The position numbers were made by a program, and so were the translations under genes. Shown piece after piece: positions 43,797 to 52,215 of a stretch of DNA of 64,000 nt. This stretch comes from Rhodoplanes serenus (GTDB lineage Bacteria > Pseudomonadota > Alphaproteobacteria > Rhizobiales > Xanthobacteraceae). How positions within the stretch are numbered: position 1 is the first letter of the stretch; the number at the start of each line of letters is the position of its first letter. Location: contig WNKV01000008.1 of the NCBI GenBank assembly GCA_009720755.1, positions 62,001-126,000 of the forward strand, given 5' to 3'. Below the pieces are notes generated by a model, which was given only the letters and a program-made list of their open reading frames with translations, did no database searches and was not told the origin of the DNA.

Positions 43797-45323
43797 GTGG
43801 GCATCTGGCACGATCTTCTGTTCGGCTTCTCGGTCGCGCTGCAACCCGAGAACCTGCTCGCCGCGTTCCTCGGCGCCCTGGTCGGCACCGTGGTCGGGGT
43901 GCTGCCCGGCCTCGGCCCCGCCGGCGCCATCGCGATTCTGCTGCCGATCACCTTCGGCATGAACGCGCCGACCGCGCTGGTGATGCTGGCGGGCATCTAC
44001 TACGGCTCGATGTACGGCGGCTCGATCACCTCGATCCTGGTGCGGGTGCCGGGCGAGGCGGCGAGCGTCGTCACCAGCCTCGACGGCTACCAGATGGCGC
44101 GCCAGGGCCGCGCCGGCCCGGCGCTCGCCATCGCGGCGCTCGCCTCGTGGGTGGCCGGCACGCTCGGCGTGCTGGCGCTCACTCTGGTGGCGCCGTCGCT
44201 GGCGCGCTTCGCCCTCGCGTTCGGGCCGCCCGAGCAGCTCTGCCTCGCGGCGCTCGCGCTGCTGACACTGCCGACCGTGACCGGATCGTCGGTCGCCAAA
44301 GCCTACGGTCTGGCGGCGCTCGGCGTGCTGATCGCCACCGTCGGCCAGGACCCGACCGGCGGCCTCGTCCGTTTCGCGCCGGCGGCGGTGCCGGGGCTCA
44401 GCCGCGGCATCGATTTCGTCCCCGTCGTGATGGGGCTCTACGGCGTCGCCGAGGTGCTGCGCACCGCCGAGGAGTGGATGGGCCGGTCGCGGACGGACAA
44501 GACCGACATGATGGCGGTGCCGCGCCTGAGCCGGCTGTGGCCCGACCGTGACGATCTGCGCCGCTCCGCCGGCCCGACCGGCCGCGGCGCGGTGATCGGC
44601 TTCCTGGTCGGGCTGCTGCCCGGACCCGGCAACATTGTCTCCACCTACATCTCCTACGTGCTCGAGCGCCGCCTGTCGAAGCAGCCCGACGAGTTCGGCC
44701 GCGGCGCGGTCGAGGGCGTCGCCGGCCCCGAGGCCGCCAACAACGCCGCGACCGCCGGCCAGCTCGTGCCGCTGCTGGCGCTCGGCATCCCGTTCTCCTC
44801 CATCACCGGCCTGCTGCTCGGCGGCATCATGCTGCACGGCATCGTTCCCGGTCCCCGCCTGATGAGCGACCATCCCGAGCTGTTCTGGGGCCTGATCGCC
44901 AGCATGTATGTCGGCAACGTCGTGCTGCTGGTGCTCAACCTGCCGCTGGTCGGGCTGTTCGCCCGCATCTCGCTGCTGCGGCCCAACCTGCTGGCGCCGG
45001 TCGTGCTGGTGTTCTGCGTGATCGGCGCCTTCTCGCTCAACAACAGCGTGTTCGACGTGGTGGTGCTGATGGTGGCCGGCGTCGTCGGCTATCTGCTGCA
45101 CAAGGCCGGCTACGAGCCGGCGCCGCTGGTGCTCGGCATGATCGTCGGGCCGCTGCTGGAGGCGAGCCTGACCCAGACCGGGCTGATCCTCGACGGCCAG
45201 TGGAGCGCCATGCTCCAGCGCCCGCTCAGCGCCGCCCTGCTCGGCCTGATGCTCGTGGCGGTGCTGTGGCCGCTGTCGCGCTGGCTGCTGCGCCTGCTGC
45301 TGGTGCGGGAGCCGGCCCGATGA
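43797..45323 (+). CDS. tctA: Tripartite tricarboxylate transporter large permease TctA
   Basis: The 508-residue membrane protein has about twelve helices and the two TctA signature blocks: GVLPGLGPAGAIAILLPITFG with ILVRVPGEAASVVTSLDGY, and GLLPGPGNIVSTYISY with GVAGPEAANNAATAG. It is the main transport subunit, energised by ion gradients. Start GTG 43797 has GGAGGAG at good spacing. Its stop overlaps tctB (ATGA). Length matches the family. Confidence 0.94.
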   Translation: MGIWHDLLFGFSVALQPENLLAAFLGALVGTVVGVLPGLGPAGAIAILLPITFGMNAPTALVMLAGIYYGSMYGGSITSILVRVPGEAASVVTSLDGYQMARQGRAGPALAIAALASWVAGTLGVLALTLVAPSLARFALAFGPPEQLCLAALALLTLPTVTGSSVAKAYGLAALGVLIATVGQDPTGGLVRFAPAAVPGLSRGIDFVPVVMGLYGVAEVLRTAEEWMGRSRTDKTDMMAVPRLSRLWPDRDDLRRSAGPTGRGAVIGFLVGLLPGPGNIVSTYISYVLERRLSKQPDEFGRGAVEGVAGPEAANNAATAGQLVPLLALGIPFSSITGLLLGGIMLHGIVPGPRLMSDHPELFWGLIASMYVGNVVLLVLNLPLVGLFARISLLRPNLLAPVVLVFCVIGAFSLNNSVFDVVVLMVAGVVGYLLHKAGYEPAPLVLGMIVGPLLEASLTQTGLILDGQWSAMLQRPLSAALLGLMLVAVLWPLSRWLLRLLLVREPAR

Positions 45324-45772
45324 GGCCGCGCCGGAGCGGCGTCGCCCGCCTCGTCGCCCTGCTGCTGCTCGTCACCGCGGCGACCTTCGCCGCGGCGAGC
45401 CTTCAGCTCTCGCTCGGCACCACCCAGAAGCCCGGGCCGGGCGTGGTGCCGCTGGTCTCCGCGGTCTTTCTGGGGCTCGCCGCCGTGACGGCGCTGGTCG
45501 GCCGGCGGCGGGCCGACGAAGGTGAGCCGCCGGCCGGCGCCGCGGCCCGGGCCGTCCTCGTCGTCGCCGCACTGGTGCTGGTCTATCCGGCCGCGCTCGC
45601 CTGGTTCGGCTTCTCGATCGCCACCGTGGCGCTGGTATGGGGCGCGGCGCGGGCGCTCGACCTGCCGGCGCGGCCGGCCGCCCTGCTGGCCGTCGGCGCC
45701 GTCGGCGTCTCGGTGCTGCTGTTCCGCGTCGCCCTCGACGTGCCACTGCCGACCGGGCTGGTGGGCTTCTGA
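45320..45772 (+). CDS. tctB: Tripartite tricarboxylate transporter small subunit TctB
   Basis: The 150-residue protein has about four transmembrane helices and the typical small-subunit pattern: first helix with ATFAAASLQLSLGTTQKPGPGVVPL, then WFGFSIATVALVWGAA and a final LFRVALDVPLPTGLVGF. It works with TctA in the membrane. ATG 45320 overlaps the tctA stop by 4 bp. It is the last gene of the operon and is convergent with the sensor kinase gene 24 bp away. Confidence 0.92.
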   Translation: MRPRRSGVARLVALLLLVTAATFAAASLQLSLGTTQKPGPGVVPLVSAVFLGLAAVTALVGRRRADEGEPPAGAAARAVLVVAALVLVYPAALAWFGFSIATVALVWGAARALDLPARPAALLAVGAVGVSVLLFRVALDVPLPTGLVGF

Positions 45773-45796
45773 CCGAGCGTGGCAGTGGCGGCCCGT

Positions 45797-48700
45797 CTAC
45801 TCGGCCGGAATCTTGGGCCGCGGGAAGGTCACCTCCACCAGGGTGCCGTCATTGGCCCGGCTGGTGATGTGGAAGGTGCCGCGATTGGCCTCGGCGAGCG
45901 CCTTGGTGAGCGGCAGGCCGACCCCCTCGCCGGTCGCCGGCGCGGTGGCCTGGCGGGCGAAGGGATGCAGCACCGTCTCCAGCTCCTTGCCGCTGAGGCC
46001 GACGCCGGTGTCGCGCACCCGCAGCACCACCCGGCCCTGGGAATCGACGCCGGTCGACACGATCACCTGGCCGCCCGGCCCGGTGAGCCGGATCGCGTTG
46101 GCGATCAGGTTGGCGATGATCTGATCGAGCGAGCGCAGATCGGCGACGATCGGCGGCATCCGCGGGGCGAGCGCGCTGCGGATGATGATGCGCTCGCGAT
46201 TGGCCTGCGGCTGCATGGTCTTCACCGCGGCCTGGACGACGTCGTTGAGGTCGACCGACACGAAGGTCAGCTCCAGCGTGCCGGATTCGGCCCGCGTCAG
46301 GCTGACCATGTCGTCGATGAGCGCCGTCATCTGCTGGGCGGCGGTGCGCACGTCGCGCAGATAAGCACGGTAGCGCTCGTTGCCGATCGGCCCGTAGCGC
46401 TCCTCCAGCATCAGCTCGGCAAAGCCCAACACCACAGTCAAGGGCGAGCGCAGGCCGTGGCCGAGCTTGGCCAGAAACTCGTCCCGGTCGGCGGCGCCGG
46501 CCTCGGGGCGTGCCGGGGCGGTCCGCAGCGGGGTCGCCGGCGGTAGCCGGCGCGCCGGCGTGAGATCGCGGAACACCGCGCACAGCCGGTCGCTGCCGTC
46601 GGCCATGGGGCCGAGCGCCAGCGACAGCGGGAGGGCACCGCCGCCGCGCACCAGGCCGACCACCTCGTGGGCGCCGTCGATCGGCATGCGGCCGGTACCG
46701 CGCACCCGCGCCAGCAGATCGCGCACCGGCTTGCGGCCGTCCGGCACGAACAGCGCCTCGAAGGGCTGGTCGACGAGGCCGCCCGCATCGGCACCGAACA
46801 GCACCTCGGCGCTGTGGTTGGCGGAGACGATGCGGCCGTCCGAGGTGAGGACGACGACGCCGTCGAAGGCGGTGTCGAGCAGCCCGTGCAGCTCCCGGAT
46901 GGTCGCCTCGGCGCGGCGCAGCGCGAGGTCGCCGGCCCGGTTGCGCTCGTCGCCGGCGGCGGTGGCGAGCACCAGGGCGAACACCGTCTCGCCGTTCCAC
47001 GGCAGCGTGAACAGCCGGGCCGCCACCGGCTTGCGGTCGCCGCGGCGGGTCAGGATGGCGAGCGACTGCCCGGCCGGGCCGGGGGCGGCGGCGAGATCGG
47101 CGTCGCCGGTCACGAACAGGCTGTCGAGGCCGCCGGCCGCGGCGAGCGCCGCCAGATCGGCGTAGCCGGTGGTCTCCAGGAAGCTGCGATTGGCGTAGAG
47201 CAGCTCGTCGAAGCGATAGAGCAGCACGCCGACCGGCAGGCGGTCGAGGAGCCCGGTCGGCACCGCGTCGGGGGGCGGCGACGGGGTGTCCCGCAGCAGG
47301 CCCGGCAGGAACGGCTCGCTCGGATCGGGCAGCGGCGGGATCGCCTCGCCGGCCAGGCGGGCGTTGAGCTGGCGGGCGATCTCCCGGAAGGCGTCGCGCT
47401 CGCCGAGGCTCAGCCCGGGGGTGGCGGCCTGGCGCGGCTCGGCGCCGGCACCCGGCGAAGCCGCCGCGGCGGCCGGGAAGCGCACCACATTCTCGGGGGC
47501 CGGGCTCTCAGGGGCCGCAGCCGCGGACGCGGTCGCGCCCGTCCCGAGCAGCGAGGGTGCCGCGGGAGCGCCGTCGAGCCGCCCGCTGTCGATCGGCTGC
47601 TCGGGCACCGGCCGCTCGGGTGCGGGCTCGATCGGGTCATGGTCGCCGGCGCGGCGCCCATAGGTGACCCCGGTGGCTCCGGACGGCTCGGTCGGCGCCG
47701 GGCCGGGAGCGCGACGGAGACGCCCGATGGTCGCCAGCCGGCCGGTGTCGCGGCACACGCCGAAGCCGCGATAGCCCAGAAAGCGGCGCTCGCGGTCGTA
47801 GACCGGCAGACCGGACAGCTCGACGGCGAGTCGCTCGTCGCTGCCGTCGACCGGAAAGGAGACGACGATGCCGCTCCAGGTGTCGCGCGCCTCGACGGCC
47901 CGCTGCACCCGTCCCTCCGGGTCCAGCCCGAGGACGGCAGCGATCTCGTCCCAGGGCCGCCCGAGGGCGACCGCGACCCGCGGCCCGACGACATCGGTGA
48001 ACTCGTCGGAGCCGAGGGTGAAGCGGCCGTCGGCGTCCATCCGCCAGACGAAGCGCAGCGACGATTGGCGGCGGTCCGCAACCGGCGCGTCGATCCGCAA
48101 GGCGGGCGGCGCCGCGCCGTCCGGCTCCGCCGCCACCATCTCGGGTTGGGCCGTCTCTGGTTGGGCCGTCTCGACTTGGGTCGGATCGGCTTGGGCCGCC
48201 TCGACGGAAGGAGCCGCCGGCCCGGCCGGCTCCGCCGGCGGCGCATCGGCAGGCTGTTCGGGCGCGACCGCAGGGGGGACGTCGGATACGGAGGTTTCGG
48301 GGCGAGCGGAGCCGGCCGCCTCCGGAACGCAGCGCGGCGTCACCAGGGCGGGCGGAAGGCGGACCAGAAGCACGGTCTCGCCGTCGCCGCCGAGGCGGAT
48401 GAGCTCCACCGGGCCGTGTGGCGTATCGCCGGTCGTGACGGAGCCGGCCAGGGCGGCGGCCACCAGAGACGGCGGCACCAGAGACGGCGGCACCAGAGAC
48501 GGCGGCACCAGAGACGGCGGCACCAGGGCGATGTCAGGCGCCGCGTCGTCGCCCAGCAGCGCCACCGCCGCCGCATTGGCGGCGAGCCGGCGGCCATCGC
48601 GGCCGATCACCGCGACCGGGCCGGAGACGCCCTCGCACAGGCGGCGCAGCCGCTCGGCGAGCGGCACCGGCCGACCGACCGGCTCCTGCGCCACCACCAG

Positions 48701-49129
48701 CACGGCGGCACCCTCGCGCAAAGCCAGCCGGGTGCAGGCACACAGCAGTGGCCGACCGAGCGGCCTGCCGCCGAGCGGTCCGCCGCCGAGCGGCCAGCCG
48801 AGACCGCGCAGGCGTTGCAGGCTCGTCACCCCGGTCGGATAGAGAGTCGCGCCGAGCCGGGCGATCTGGGCCGCCAAGAGGGCCGGAGGCGCCGAACGGC
48901 GCTCGCGACCGGCGGACTCGCTGGGTGCGGACCTGCGCGTTGCAGCCCCGCTCGTCGCCGCTCCGATTATTGCAGAATCGTCATGGCCGAGCAGCGCTCG
49001 GCCGGCCGAATTAGCCCAAAGGACGCGGCGCCCGTCGGTGCTCCACAGCCAGACCGGCGCGGCCTGCACCGCATGGGCGGCCAAACGGTCGTTCCGCAAG
49101 GGCGCGAGCTCGTCCGACTCCTGTCCCAT
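45797..49129 (-). CDS. Large PAS-domain sensor histidine kinase with altered H box
   Basis: The 1110-residue cytosolic protein has no membrane segment. It contains several PAS-like regions (about 20-60, 355-460, 645-710 and 765-880) joined by long Pro/Ala-rich linkers, then HisKA and HATPase domains. The H box reads LGHGLRSPLTVVLGFAELM with His891, but the Glu that normally follows the His is Gly892. N box (NLIANAIRL), G1 (RVRDTGVGLSG) and G2 (GEGVGLPLTKAL) are intact. It resembles Bradyrhizobium PAS kinases of the DivJ/PleC group. A 15-bp repeat encodes four PPSLV units. No response regulator gene is adjacent. Kinase activity may be reduced or biased. Confidence 0.85.
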   Translation of the reverse strand: MGQESDELAPLRNDRLAAHAVQAAPVWLWSTDGRRVLWANSAGRALLGHDDSAIIGAATSGAATRRSAPSESAGRERRSAPPALLAAQIARLGATLYPTGVTSLQRLRGLGWPLGGGPLGGRPLGRPLLCACTRLALREGAAVLVVAQEPVGRPVPLAERLRRLCEGVSGPVAVIGRDGRRLAANAAAVALLGDDAAPDIALVPPSLVPPSLVPPSLVPPSLVAAALAGSVTTGDTPHGPVELIRLGGDGETVLLVRLPPALVTPRCVPEAAGSARPETSVSDVPPAVAPEQPADAPPAEPAGPAAPSVEAAQADPTQVETAQPETAQPEMVAAEPDGAAPPALRIDAPVADRRQSSLRFVWRMDADGRFTLGSDEFTDVVGPRVAVALGRPWDEIAAVLGLDPEGRVQRAVEARDTWSGIVVSFPVDGSDERLAVELSGLPVYDRERRFLGYRGFGVCRDTGRLATIGRLRRAPGPAPTEPSGATGVTYGRRAGDHDPIEPAPERPVPEQPIDSGRLDGAPAAPSLLGTGATASAAAAPESPAPENVVRFPAAAAASPGAGAEPRQAATPGLSLGERDAFREIARQLNARLAGEAIPPLPDPSEPFLPGLLRDTPSPPPDAVPTGLLDRLPVGVLLYRFDELLYANRSFLETTGYADLAALAAAGGLDSLFVTGDADLAAAPGPAGQSLAILTRRGDRKPVAARLFTLPWNGETVFALVLATAAGDERNRAGDLALRRAEATIRELHGLLDTAFDGVVVLTSDGRIVSANHSAEVLFGADAGGLVDQPFEALFVPDGRKPVRDLLARVRGTGRMPIDGAHEVVGLVRGGGALPLSLALGPMADGSDRLCAVFRDLTPARRLPPATPLRTAPARPEAGAADRDEFLAKLGHGLRSPLTVVLGFAELMLEERYGPIGNERYRAYLRDVRTAAQQMTALIDDMVSLTRAESGTLELTFVSVDLNDVVQAAVKTMQPQANRERIIIRSALAPRMPPIVADLRSLDQIIANLIANAIRLTGPGGQVIVSTGVDSQGRVVLRVRDTGVGLSGKELETVLHPFARQATAPATGEGVGLPLTKALAEANRGTFHITSRANDGTLVEVTFPRPKIPAE
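48461..48530. repeat. 15-bp tandem repeat, four perfect units, in the sensor kinase gene
   Basis: CACCAGAGACGGCGG occurs at 48461-48475, 48476-48490, 48491-48505 and 48506-48520 without a mismatch, followed by a partial unit. On the coding strand it adds repeated PPSLV residues in a linker after the second PAS-like region. Perfect identity suggests recent expansion. Confidence 0.95.
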
Positions 49130-49322
49130 CCGTTCCCGCCTGCGTCGCCGCTCCCGTCTATCGTAAACAAATCCCTAATAATCCGTCCTACCCTGAGGCG
49201 TCCACGCCGCCGCGACACCGTCCCCGGCAACTCGGCCCTTAAGCTTAACGGCCCGGTCCCGGTGGGCGGCCCCAAGCCCTCGGAAAATCCCGTATGGGTT
49301 GTTTCTATTTGCATCGCTTATG

Positions 49323-49333
49323 TTGCAGTGCAA
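49323..49333. promoter_or_regulatory. Candidate PhaR-type box upstream of the phasin gene
   Basis: TTGCAGTGCAA is a palindrome of the form TGC-N3-GCA, 55 bp before the phasin start and inside an AT-rich patch that looks like a promoter (TTTCTATTTGCATCGC ... CAATAATT). PhaR repressors of alphaproteobacteria bind TGC-N3-GCA-type sites near phasin genes. Confidence 0.55.
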
Positions 49334-49387
49334 TAATTCTCCCGTCGGCGGGCCGCCGTCGAGCCCCGTCGAAACCAGGAGAGGACG

Positions 49388-49783
49388 ATGATCAAGGGGA
49401 CTACACCGCCTTTCGAGATTCCGGCCGACATGCGGGCCGTGGCCGAGCGCAGCGTCGAGCAGGCGAAGCTCGCCTTCAACAACTACATGCAGGCCGCCCA
49501 GGAGGCCGTCTCGGCGTTCGAGGAGCGGGTGAAGGCCAGCCAGGTGGGCGCGCAGGGCATCAGCAAGAAGGCGATGAACTTCGCCGAGCGCAATGTGGTG
49601 TCGGCCTTCGAGTTCGCCCAGAAGGTCGTGCAGGCGAAGGACATCCAGGAGCTGATCCGGATGCAGACCGAGTTCGTCCAGACCCAGATGCAGGTGCTCA
49701 GCGAGCAGATCAAGGACCTCGGCGAGACGGCGACGCGCACCGCCATGGACAGCGTCAAGACGGGCCGCAACGGCGCCCCGTGA
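49388..49783 (+). CDS. phaP: Phasin (polyhydroxyalkanoate granule-associated protein)
   Basis: The 131-residue protein is helical and matches the Phasin_2 type: FEIPADMRAVAERSVEQAKLAF, NNYMQAAQEAVSAFEERV, ERNVVSAFEFAQKVVQAKDIQEL and MQTEFVQTQMQVLSEQIKDLG. Phasins coat polyhydroxybutyrate granules. Start ATG 49388 has AGGAGAGG directly upstream. It is monocistronic, with a hairpin at 49874-49895 and PhaR-like palindromes on both sides. scoAB in this window fits the same ketone-body and PHB economy. Confidence 0.93.
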   Translation: MIKGTTPPFEIPADMRAVAERSVEQAKLAFNNYMQAAQEAVSAFEERVKASQVGAQGISKKAMNFAERNVVSAFEFAQKVVQAKDIQELIRMQTEFVQTQMQVLSEQIKDLGETATRTAMDSVKTGRNGAP

Positions 49784-49832
49784 GCGGCGGCCCGAAGCCT
49801 CATCGCATCGCACCATGGGCGGACCGCTGACA

Positions 49833-49846
49833 TTGCATTGCAGCAA
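49833..49846. promoter_or_regulatory. Candidate PhaR-type box downstream of the phasin gene
   Basis: TTGCATTGCAGCAA contains TGCATTGCA (TGC-N3-GCA) with the extension GCA, close to the longer consensus I recall for Bradyrhizobium PhaR. It lies between the phasin stop and its terminator. Confidence 0.5.
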
Positions 49847-49873
49847 AAGTCAGCCGGAGACGCAACCCTGACG

Positions 49874-49895
49874 AGCAGCCCGAACGCGGGCTGCT
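49874..49895 (+). terminator. Phasin gene terminator hairpin
   Basis: Arms AGCAGCCCG (49874-49882) and CGGGCTGCT (49887-49895) pair over 9 bp around AACG. The tail (TCTGCC) has few T. It lies 91 bp behind the phasin stop. Confidence 0.65.
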
Positions 49896-50090
49896 TCTGC
49901 CGGCGCAGGGCGCGCCGGAACGGGCCGAGGCCGGCCGGGGCGCATGCCCCTGTGGATGACGACGACACCGCCCGCCGGCACCGGTCGCGGCCGCGCTGTT
50001 GATTCCGGTCCGACGTGCCGGCCCTCGCCTCTCGGTCCGCCGGGCCTTCGCCCCTCGGGTCCGCCGTCCTGCACAGCTTCACCCCCGCAT

Positions 50091-50103
50091 GATGCACTGC
50101 ATC
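50091..50103. promoter_or_regulatory. Third TGC-N3-GCA palindrome, upstream of the carboxyltransferase gene
   Basis: GATGCACTGCATC is a perfect 13-bp palindrome with core TGCACTGCA, the reverse complement of the core upstream of the phasin gene. It is 243 bp before the GTG start at 50346. Binding by PhaR would link this gene to PHB control, but the distance is large. Confidence 0.45.
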
Positions 50104-50345
50104 GAGCGCTTGCGCCGATTGGTCGCCGGGACGCCGGCACGATGTCGAAATCTGTCGTCGAGGCAAGCTGCTATGCGCCGGCGACGCGGCCGCCCTCCGG
50201 CTCCGAGCGCGGCCATGCGGATTGCCAGTCGGCGGTTTCCGGGTATCAATCTCGGCGTCTTGACATTGGATCGGACCAGACACCGCCTGCGGAGCAGGCA
50301 GACGGCGCGGCCCGTTCGTGACGACTCGCAACCCGGGAGTGCCTC

Positions 50346-51725
50346 GTGACAACCAACAACAAGCCCCTGAAGATCGTCGAAACGGTGCTCCGCGACGGGC
50401 ACCAGTCCCTGGCGGCGACCCGCATGCGCACCTCCGACATGGTGCCGATGCTGGAGCAGCTCGACGAGATCGGCTACTTCGCGCTCGAGGCCTGGGGCGG
50501 CGCCACGTTCGACTCCTGCCTGCGCTTCCTCAACGAAGATCCCTGGGAGCGGCTGCGCACGCTCAAGACCTACATCAAGAAAACCCCGATCTCGATGCTG
50601 CTGCGCGGCCAGAACGTGCTCGGCTACAATCACTACGCCGACGACGTGGTCGAGACCTTCGTGCAGCGGATGGTCGAGAACGGCATCGGGCTGGTGCGCA
50701 TCTTCGACGCGCTCAACGACACCCGTAATCTCGAAGTCTCGATGCGCGCGGCCAAGAAGGCGGGCGCGCATGTGCAGGGCGCCATCGTCTACACCATCAG
50801 CCCGTATCACACGACCGAGAACTTCCTGAAGGTCGCCAAGGATCTCGTCGATCTCGGCACCGACTCCATCTGCATCAAGGACATGGCCGGGCTGCTGGCG
50901 CCCTTCACGGCCTACGATCTGGTCAAGGCCATCAAGGAGAAGCTCGACGTCCCGGTCGACGTGCATTGCCACTACACCAGCGGCATGGCGTCGATGACCT
51001 ACCTGAAATCGATGGAGGCGGGCGCCGACGTGGTCGACTGCGCGCTGTCGCCGTTCGCGCTCGGCACCTCGCAGCCCGCCACCGAGGCGCTGGTCGCGGC
51101 GCTCGAAGGCCATCCGCGCGACACCGGCATCGACAAGGAGAAGCTCTATCCGATCGCCGACCACTTCCGGAAGGTGAAGAAGGATCTGGCCGCGACCTTC
51201 AAGCTCGACACCGCGATCGACATCGACACCAAGGTGCTGACCTTCCAGATCCCGGGCGGCATGCTGTCCAACTTCCTCAACCAGCTCAAGCAGCAGGGCA
51301 AGGCCCACAAGTATCCGGAGCTGATCGAGGAGCTGCCGCGGGTGCGCGCCGAGATCGGCTATCCGCCGCTCGTCACCCCGACCAGCCAGATCGTCGGCTC
51401 GATGGCGGCCTTCAACGTCATCCTCGGCCGCTACAAGGTGGTGCCGCAGGAGATCAAGGACCTCGCCCGCGGCGCCTATGGCCGCACCCCGGCGCCGATC
51501 CAGGACGTGATGAAGGAGGTGATCGCCGGCCAGACCATGATCGATCACCGGCCGGCCGACGACATCGCGCCGCAGATGGAGATGCTGAAGAAGAAGCTCG
51601 CCGAGAAGGGCTATCCGGACGCGAGCCTGGAGGACGTGCTGTCCTTTGCGCTGTTCCCCGAGGTGGCGCTGAAGTTCTTCGCCGCCAACCGCGACAGCGA
51701 AACCGACATCGCCGCGGCGGAGTGA
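50346..51725 (+). CDS. Pyruvate/oxaloacetate carboxyltransferase subunit without biotin domain
   Basis: The 459-residue protein has the HMGL-like TIM barrel of the pyruvate carboxyltransferase family. The metal site is seen as Asp17 in LRDGHQS and His207/His209 in VHCHYTSGMA, with the bridging Lys178 in IKDMAG. The C-terminal conserved carboxylase domain (PPLVTPTSQIVGSMAAFNVI; RGAYGRTPAP) follows. OadA and PycB normally end in a biotinyl domain with AMKM; here the chain ends at about 459, as in the 5S subunit of transcarboxylase. A separate biotin protein must serve it. GTG 50346 is the only sensible start. No carboxylase partner gene is adjacent. Confidence 0.9.
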   Translation: MTTNNKPLKIVETVLRDGHQSLAATRMRTSDMVPMLEQLDEIGYFALEAWGGATFDSCLRFLNEDPWERLRTLKTYIKKTPISMLLRGQNVLGYNHYADDVVETFVQRMVENGIGLVRIFDALNDTRNLEVSMRAAKKAGAHVQGAIVYTISPYHTTENFLKVAKDLVDLGTDSICIKDMAGLLAPFTAYDLVKAIKEKLDVPVDVHCHYTSGMASMTYLKSMEAGADVVDCALSPFALGTSQPATEALVAALEGHPRDTGIDKEKLYPIADHFRKVKKDLAATFKLDTAIDIDTKVLTFQIPGGMLSNFLNQLKQQGKAHKYPELIEELPRVRAEIGYPPLVTPTSQIVGSMAAFNVILGRYKVVPQEIKDLARGAYGRTPAPIQDVMKEVIAGQTMIDHRPADDIAPQMEMLKKKLAEKGYPDASLEDVLSFALFPEVALKFFAANRDSETDIAAAE

Positions 51726-51750
51726 TCCCGACCGCAACCGATGCGTTCTC

Positions 51751-51778
51751 GTCGAGCCCGGCCGCGGCCGGGCTCGAC
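51751..51778. terminator. 28-bp perfect palindrome behind the carboxyltransferase gene
   Basis: The arms GTCGAGCCCGGCC (51751-51763) and GGCCGGGCTCGAC (51766-51778) are joined by GC, giving a perfect palindrome. It starts 26 bp behind the stop. It may be a terminator without a T tract; its core also resembles the family A repeats. Confidence 0.5.
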
Positions 51779-51828
51779 GGCGACGGCGGCCGGCGAGAGC
51801 CGCGATCGGACGAGTGCAGAGCGATCCG

Positions 51829-52215
51829 ATGACCTCCGACGAGTTCAACGACGTCTGTCGCACCCTGCCGGCCACCACCCATGTGGTGCAATGGGGTGGC
51901 GCGGATGTCTGGAAGGTCGGCGGCAAGGTGTTCGCGATCGGCGGCTGGAACAGCGGCGACGCCGGCATCACCTTCAAGGTCACCGGCATCGCCTACGAGC
52001 TGCTGAAGGACCGACCCGGCCTGCGACCGGCGCCCTATCTGGCGTCGCGCGGCCTGACCTGGATTCAGCATCACGGCCGGCCCGGGCTGTCCGATGCCGA
52101 GCTGTGCGACTACATCCGCCACTCCTACCAGATGGTCGCCGGCAGCCTCTCCGGCAAGCGGCGCCGCGAGCTCGGCCTCGCCGAGACATCCCCGGCCGCA
52201 GCCCGGCGAAGCTGA
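51829..52215 (+). CDS. MmcQ/YjbR family protein
   Basis: The 128-residue protein matches the MmcQ/YjbR family of small CyaY-like-fold proteins often annotated as DNA-binding: FNDVCRTLPATTHVVQWGGADVWKVGGKVFAIGG, TFKVTGIAYELL, and GLTWIQHHGRPGLSDAELCDYIRHSYQMVAG. Function in the cell is unsettled. ATG 51829 is used; GTG 51814 is possible. It follows the carboxyltransferase gene after a strong palindrome and is convergent with the fibrillin-like gene, the stops being adjacent. Confidence 0.88.
   Translation: MTSDEFNDVCRTLPATTHVVQWGGADVWKVGGKVFAIGGWNSGDAGITFKVTGIAYELLKDRPGLRPAPYLASRGLTWIQHHGRPGLSDAELCDYIRHSYQMVAGSLSGKRRRELGLAETSPAAARRS

Larger units (their letters stand above)
49784..50345. other. 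562-bp intergenic region with TGC-rich palindromes, no gene seen
   Basis: Short ORFs here (for example 49999-50349 plus and 49850-50140 minus) show only GC-driven openness and no family match. The region holds two TGC-N3-GCA palindromes and the phasin terminator, and it must contain the promoter of the carboxyltransferase gene. Confidence 0.5.

Noticed and set aside
48461-48530. Short regular repeats as a possible CRISPR array
   Set aside because: Units are contiguous with no spacers and lie inside a gene, so this is a coding tandem repeat.
46667-49336. Plus-strand open frame of 889 codons opposite the sensor kinase
   Set aside because: The minus frame has intact PAS, HisKA and HATPase motifs. 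The plus frame has none.
49944-50349. Small plus-strand ORFs between the phasin and carboxyltransferase genes
   Set aside because: They overlap each other in different frames, lack ribosome binding sites and show no family motif.
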